Of a stretch of 64,000 nucleotides of DNA, positions 59,685-64,000 are shown in pieces. Origin of the DNA: Promethearchaeota archaeon. GTDB taxonomy: Archaea > Asgardarchaeota > Lokiarchaeia > Sigyniarchaeales > SOKP01. The first letter of the stretch is position 1. The number at the start of each line of letters is the position of its first letter. The DNA lies in assembly GCA_016839705.1 (NCBI GenBank), contig JAEOTR010000023.1:1-64000 (forward strand), in the 5' to 3' direction. The notes beneath the pieces were generated by a model. The model did not search any database, was not told where the DNA came from, and saw nothing but the letters and a program-made list of their open reading frames with translations. Both the position numbers and the translations under genes were made by a program.

Positions 59685-62240
59685 TTATTCATTTGTATTA
59701 ACATCACTACGCTGCATTTCAAGGAGACGTTTATATTTTCCATTTAAAGCTAACAAACTCTCATGATTTCCTTCTTCTATTACATTTTTCTTCTTAGAGT
59801 CTAAAACGATTATAAGGTCCGCATTTTTTATTGTCGAAAGACGATGTGCTATAATGATAGTAGTTCGTCCTTCGCGTGCTTTATTTAAGGCATCTTGAAT
59901 CAATGTCTCTGTATAGGGATCTACTGAAGATGTAGCCTCATCTAGAATTAAAATTTTAGGATCCGTTATTAATGCTCGAGCAAAAGCAATTAATTGTCTT
60001 TGCCCAACGGAGATATTTGATGCATTTTCCTTTAGCTTTGTATCATATTTTTTATACAAAGTCTCGATAAAATTATGTAAACCTAAAAATTTTGAAACTT
60101 CAACCATTCTCTCCTCGTCTTCTGGAGTTGGATTTTCATATGCATACAGAAGATTTTCCTTTATAGTTCCCGTAAAAAGAAATGCATCTTGAGGAACTAA
60201 TCCAATCAAACCCCTTAGATCCTTCTTACGAACGTTCTTGATATTAATATTATCAATTAGTATATTTCCATTATTCGTATCATAAAATCGAGCAATTAGT
60301 TTAATTAATGTCGTCTTACCCGCCCCAGTTTCCCCTACAATAGCTACCGTAATTCCTGCTGGTATTTTAACAGAAATATCTTTTAAAACATATCCCGTAG
60401 ATTGTTTATGTTGGATGAGTGTTTTCTGCTCAATAATGGCATCTTTAACTATTTTTGGAATCTCTTCGTATATTTCTGGAGGAATCATTATCGTTGCAAG
60501 CATTTGGAGCATAGACTGACGTGACATTTGACCCATACTCCCCCCCATCATACCGCCTCCTTCTCCCCCCATCCCACTACTTCCTTGTATTCCTTTACTT
60601 GAAGTAAGGGATCTCTCTAAAAATTTCACCATCATAGAAATTGCTTCTGGAGGCATCATACTCCCAAATGAAAATGGTGCACTTTCTGTTCCTTCCTTCA
60701 ACGGTTGACTTATTTCACTCTCATGCTCGCCTGTAAAGGAGATTTTATACTCAGGATGCGTTTTTGCAAATTCAGTATCAGGAACAGCATAGTTTAACTC
60801 TCCAAGAAAAGTATCAATTTTATTTGGAATTTCTTCAGACTTTGCTCCCATTAAGTTAAACATTAATTTTCGTGTTAAGTCTTGTGGCATATGCATTATA
60901 TTTTTCATAATAAATGATGAATATGGTTCGGGAAAAGTTTTGATAAATTCAATGGCTCGTTTCATCATGGGATCCTGCTCCATACTTCTAGGATCATGCA
61001 CCATGGGTTTTACTGGTTCCTCACTTGTGTTGGTTTGTTCATTATTTATAATATACCCGAAACTCGCGTTTTCGAATTCGATAGAGCCTTTTACCTCATT
61101 AAAAAATAATGGTTCTTCATCATCGGCAATTTCCACTTTTTCTTCTAATAAAGAATAGATACGATCGCTTGCTGCCAGTGAAGAATTTATGACCTGTTGA
61201 ATTTGCATCAACATCATAAACGGTTGGAAAAATTGCCCTAAAATAGTAATATATGCACTTAGCACACCTACTGTAACTGTAATACCGAAAATTGAAACAT
61301 TGCCTAGTATTACAAATCCACCAGCTAATAAAATGCACGCAGTAAGGATTGTTGTTATTACATTTATTAACGGGAATATTGTTGCCATATATCTCCGTAT
61401 TCTTATCATTGCGTTGTAGTTTGCTTTATTTGCGTGATCAAATTCTGAAGACGCTTTTTTTTCTTGTCCATAAGCTTGAACTACTTTTGCACCACCAATA
61501 TTTTCTTGTATTGAGGAAGTTACCCTGCTAATCGTCTTCCTAGTTTCCTTAAATAATCCAATTGCCATTTTCCTAAAAAATCTTGTTATAAGGAGGAATA
61601 TCGGGAAAATTGGCAGGCTAATTAAAGCTAAAAATGGATTGAGTATAAACATAAATAGCACAGTAAACGCAATTGAAACTATACTCGATATTATTTGAAC
61701 AAATTGACCTCCTACTAACTGATTAAGCAAAGTAACATCATTAGTAGTTATAGACATAATATCTCCCGATGATCTTTGATCAAAATAAGCTAGGGACATG
61801 TCCTGCAATTTATAGAACAAATCATTTCTTATATCGTAAGTAACTCTCTGAGAAATTTTTCCCATCCCATATTGTGAAAAGAAACTAGTTATCGCCATAA
61901 ATAATAATAATGAGAAGTAGATGACGCTCATCAATAGTATGAACGGGATATTACCCGCAATGATCCCTTTATCAATAATATTAGCTGTAATCATTGGTGT
62001 GAATGAAGTTATTATCGTACCCATTAGTAAAAAGATTAGATAAAGAGAAAATTTCCATCGAAATGGTTTTAAATATGAAAATAACCATCTCCATAATTTA
62101 CCTCTTGAATGCTCTAACTCTGATGCGTCAATGTCCATCATGAATTTATGGTGAGTACCTGCAGTGGGTTGGATTATTTCTTGTTGTTCTTCCTCATCTT
62201 CTTCCTGTTGAACTTCTTCCTGTTGGTTTTTAATTACCAA
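59685..62240 (-). CDS. ABC exporter half-transporter A with a ~225-residue insertion in its nucleotide-binding domain
   Basis: 851 residues; relatives are ~580-600. Six transmembrane helices (residues ~55-350), then the NBD. After the first NBD strands (FENASFGY, ~388) an insertion of about 225 residues follows, including a helical part and a Gly/Met-rich stretch (GGEGGGMMGGSM), before YVLKDISVKIPAG and Walker A GETGAGKTT (~637). Walker B ILILDEAT has the catalytic Glu, but the signature is VGQRQ instead of LSGGQ. Partner of the next gene: one composite ATP site should be degenerate, as in bacterial heterodimeric exporters. A 40-residue acidic Gln-rich N-terminus precedes the first helix. Confidence 0.9.
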   Translation of the reverse strand: MVIKNQQEEVQQEEDEEEQQEIIQPTAGTHHKFMMDIDASELEHSRGKLWRWLFSYLKPFRWKFSLYLIFLLMGTIITSFTPMITANIIDKGIIAGNIPFILLMSVIYFSLLLFMAITSFFSQYGMGKISQRVTYDIRNDLFYKLQDMSLAYFDQRSSGDIMSITTNDVTLLNQLVGGQFVQIISSIVSIAFTVLFMFILNPFLALISLPIFPIFLLITRFFRKMAIGLFKETRKTISRVTSSIQENIGGAKVVQAYGQEKKASSEFDHANKANYNAMIRIRRYMATIFPLINVITTILTACILLAGGFVILGNVSIFGITVTVGVLSAYITILGQFFQPFMMLMQIQQVINSSLAASDRIYSLLEEKVEIADDEEPLFFNEVKGSIEFENASFGYIINNEQTNTSEEPVKPMVHDPRSMEQDPMMKRAIEFIKTFPEPYSSFIMKNIMHMPQDLTRKLMFNLMGAKSEEIPNKIDTFLGELNYAVPDTEFAKTHPEYKISFTGEHESEISQPLKEGTESAPFSFGSMMPPEAISMMVKFLERSLTSSKGIQGSSGMGGEGGGMMGGSMGQMSRQSMLQMLATIMIPPEIYEEIPKIVKDAIIEQKTLIQHKQSTGYVLKDISVKIPAGITVAIVGETGAGKTTLIKLIARFYDTNNGNILIDNINIKNVRKKDLRGLIGLVPQDAFLFTGTIKENLLYAYENPTPEDEERMVEVSKFLGLHNFIETLYKKYDTKLKENASNISVGQRQLIAFARALITDPKILILDEATSSVDPYTETLIQDALNKAREGRTTIIIAHRLSTIKNADLIIVLDSKKKNVIEEGNHESLLALNGKYKRLLEMQRSDVNTNE

Positions 62241-62253
62241 ATTTTTACCCTCC

Positions 62254-64000
62254 CTAATTGGTTCCCTCTTCTAATTTAATTTTTGATTTTTGTTTTTGAT
62301 ACAATGTTTGGTAAATTTGGTTGTATAGAACATTTGAATCTATTAGTTCTTCATGCGTACCAAATCCTACTACTCTACCCCTATCCAAAATTACAATATA
62401 ATCTGCGCCTCTAATTGTAGAAATTCTTTGAGTAATTATAATTGTAGTCGTTCCTTTCATAATTCTTAATAATTCTTTTTGAATTTGATATTCCGTCTCT
62501 ACATCTACTGAACTTGTAGAATCATCGAGAATTAAAATTTTTGGCTTGATTAGTAAAGCACGAGCTATTGATAAACGTTGTTTTTGACCTCCTGATAGTC
62601 TTGTACCTCTTTCCCCAACAATAGAATCATAACCCTTAGGTAAAGTCTCAATAAAATCATGTAGATTAGCAATCTTAGATGCTTCTATTATTTCATCCTC
62701 GGTTGCTTCTTCCTTCCCATAGGCTATATTTTTTGTTATACTTTTATTAAAAAGAAATGTTTCTTGAGACACGATACCAATATTTTTACGTAGATCCTTT
62801 ACTACGTATTCACGAATATCTCTGTTATCAATTTTTATGCTCCCTTCATTTACTTCATAAAAACGTGGTATTAAGTTTATAATTGTAGATTTCCCTGATC
62901 CTGTTGTCCCCAATATTGCTATTGTTTTTCCGCTAGGTATATTAAATGATACATTTTTTAAGATTCTGTGATCATGAGTATATCCGAAGGAAACATCATC
63001 AAAAACAATTTCACCTTTTAATTCAAAAGATTCATCATCAACAACAATTTCACCATTTACTATTGGAATAGCGTCAGGAAGGTCCTTAATGTCTGGAGTT
63101 GATTCCAAAACCTCTCTGACACGAGTGAGTGCCGCATCTGCCTGAATGTAAGCTAACATTATCTGACCAAACATCATTAACGGAAAACCAAGAGCCATTA
63201 TATAGGATTGAAGCGTAACTACAGACACCAATACCAACGGGTCTTCAATAAACTGAATACCACCTATTACTAGATTAAATATTGTCACAATACCAATAAT
63301 TATGTAAATTGCAGGTGCATATAGCGAATTGAATTTCACTGAGGAAACACTGGCATCATAAAACCTTTTGTTGTGTACTAAAAATTTTTGTCGTTCCTTA
63401 TCTTGAGTACTAAACATGCGTACTACTTCAGCACCAACAATATTCTCCCGTATTGTATTTGTTAAATCACCAAAGCTTTCCCTTGTTTCCAAAAAAATTG
63501 GTTTTAGCTTCTTCGCAATAAAATATGAGAGAAAAAGTGAAAAAGAAATTACAATTACTAATATAAAAGATAATTGAATATTAAATAGTACAAACATAAT
63601 AATAACTCCTCCTATTTGAAGTGTGGATTGAAGTCCTAATGTTAAACCCATCCCAAAAATCATTTGAGTCTCTTCTATATCGCTTGTGGCACGAGATATT
63701 AATTGACCCGTTTCAGTTTTATCGAAGTAAGAGAAAGATTGCCGATAAATGGCACTACTTATATCTGTGCGAAGATGATAAATGGCTCTTGAAGAAACTT
63801 CTGCACCTCTAAGTCTGGAAGCTCTATTCGTTATATACCTTAAAAAGGAAAACAACAAGATAAATCCGAAATTAATTAAAAACGTTATTGCAGGTTGACT
63901 TGATTGGAGTCCCCCTACCATTCTCCCAATAAAAACTGGGGTGATCATGTAAAAAATTGTTGAAACTACTAAATATATAAATTCAAGAATGAAATACTTC
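62254..64000 (-). CDS. ABC exporter half-transporter B (5' end outside the window)
   Basis: The frame is open from the right edge (64000) to the stop at 62254; ATG 63948 is internal because hydrophobic in-frame sequence (KYFILEFIYLVVSTIFYM) continues to the edge. Six-helix membrane domain, then NBD: Walker A GTTGSGKST, signature LSGGQKQRLSIA intact, Walker B ILILDDST with Asp in place of the catalytic Glu. Together with half-transporter A (13 bp downstream) it forms a heterodimer in which one ATP site has LSGGQ plus Glu and the other is degenerate. Probably exports lipids, drugs or peptides. Confidence 0.93.
   Translation of the reverse strand, partial: KYFILEFIYLVVSTIFYMITPVFIGRMVGGLQSSQPAITFLINFGFILLFSFLRYITNRASRLRGAEVSSRAIYHLRTDISSAIYRQSFSYFDKTETGQLISRATSDIEETQMIFGMGLTLGLQSTLQIGGVIIMFVLFNIQLSFILVIVISFSLFLSYFIAKKLKPIFLETRESFGDLTNTIRENIVGAEVVRMFSTQDKERQKFLVHNKRFYDASVSSVKFNSLYAPAIYIIIGIVTIFNLVIGGIQFIEDPLVLVSVVTLQSYIMALGFPLMMFGQIMLAYIQADAALTRVREVLESTPDIKDLPDAIPIVNGEIVVDDESFELKGEIVFDDVSFGYTHDHRILKNVSFNIPSGKTIAILGTTGSGKSTIINLIPRFYEVNEGSIKIDNRDIREYVVKDLRKNIGIVSQETFLFNKSITKNIAYGKEEATEDEIIEASKIANLHDFIETLPKGYDSIVGERGTRLSGGQKQRLSIARALLIKPKILILDDSTSSVDVETEYQIQKELLRIMKGTTTIIITQRISTIRGADYIVILDRGRVVGFGTHEELIDSNVLYNQIYQTLYQKQKSKIKLEEGTN

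Noticed and set aside
1..64000. tRNA genes and CRISPR arrays
   Set aside because: I looked through the intergenic gaps for T-arm sequences (GGTTCRAATCC and complement) and for spaced repeats and found none that I could support.

Overview
The window is AT-rich DNA (roughly one third G+C by eye) from an archaeon, very probably an Asgard (Loki-like) lineage. Archaeal information-processing genes (aIF1A, aIF2gamma, Spt5, TFS, Rubisco form III with ribose-1,5-bisphosphate isomerase) occur beside eukaryote-like genes: four Ras/Rab-like small GTPases, a longin-roadblock protein and ribosomal protein eL22. Genes are densely packed, often convergent or divergent. Where a ribosome-binding site exists it is GGTGA/AGGTG/GAGG. 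No tRNA gene or CRISPR array was recognised.

Layout. 1-9.3 kb: two nucleotidyltransferase genes (one cut by the window edge), two unrecognised membrane proteins, an acyl-CoA synthetase (NDP-forming) alpha-like protein, an Hrq1/YprA-type helicase, a small GTPase and a thioredoxin-like protein. 9.3-20.8 kb: a visibly GC-richer island with a BMP-family nucleoside-type ABC transporter (binding protein, two permeases, ATPase) and oxamate carbamoyltransferase AllF/AllG/AllH-like proteins plus carbamate kinase. Together these could import a purine-derived compound, transfer the carbamoyl group of an oxamate-type intermediate to phosphate, and make ATP from carbamoyl phosphate. A 41-bp direct repeat (40/41 identical) flanks the island. 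20.8-24 kb: a DUF4139 protein followed by a small GTPase whose motifs run G3-G4-G5-G1-G2, a circular permutation. 24-30.5 kb: two paralogous acyl-CoA dehydrogenases bracketing a penicillin-acylase-type hydrolase and a DUF2961/GH172-like protein. 30.7-37.4 kb: longin-roadblock protein, Spt5, aIF1A, cupins, Fe-alcohol dehydrogenase and a GTPase/PIN/GTPase cluster.

The most striking element is at 37.5-37.7 kb on the minus strand: a 5S rRNA gene in circularly permuted order. The 3' half comes first, helix I is closed by a UUCG tetraloop, then comes the 5' half. A long flanking stem contains a bulge-helix-bulge (BHB) motif (central CCGG/CCGG, bulges AAG and AAA). Cutting after the second bulge nucleotide and ligating the ends would give a 120-nt circular 5S rRNA in which the canonical sequence GAACCCGGAAGUUAAAC is exactly restored. 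Encoded permutation with BHB processing is known for SRP RNA in Thermoproteus, and permuted 5S rRNA is known from some algal mitochondria; I know of no description of an archaeal permuted/circular 5S rRNA.

37.8-64 kb: a gingipain-like surface protease, aIF2gamma with an added N-terminal helix-hairpin-helix domain, DHH phosphoesterase, TFS, a CitG-like protein, eL22, Rubisco/R15P isomerase, UvrC, an MFS transporter, an IS-transposase remnant, phosphoglucomutase-type enzyme plus ROK kinase, a radical SAM protein, an alpha/beta hydrolase, and a heterodimeric ABC exporter pair running off the end. At three genes (1020, 33351, 59631) the conserved N-terminus lies upstream of every ATG/GTG/TTG and an AUA or AUU codon sits where the start is expected, two of them with a good Shine-Dalgarno sequence, suggesting real use of rare start codons.
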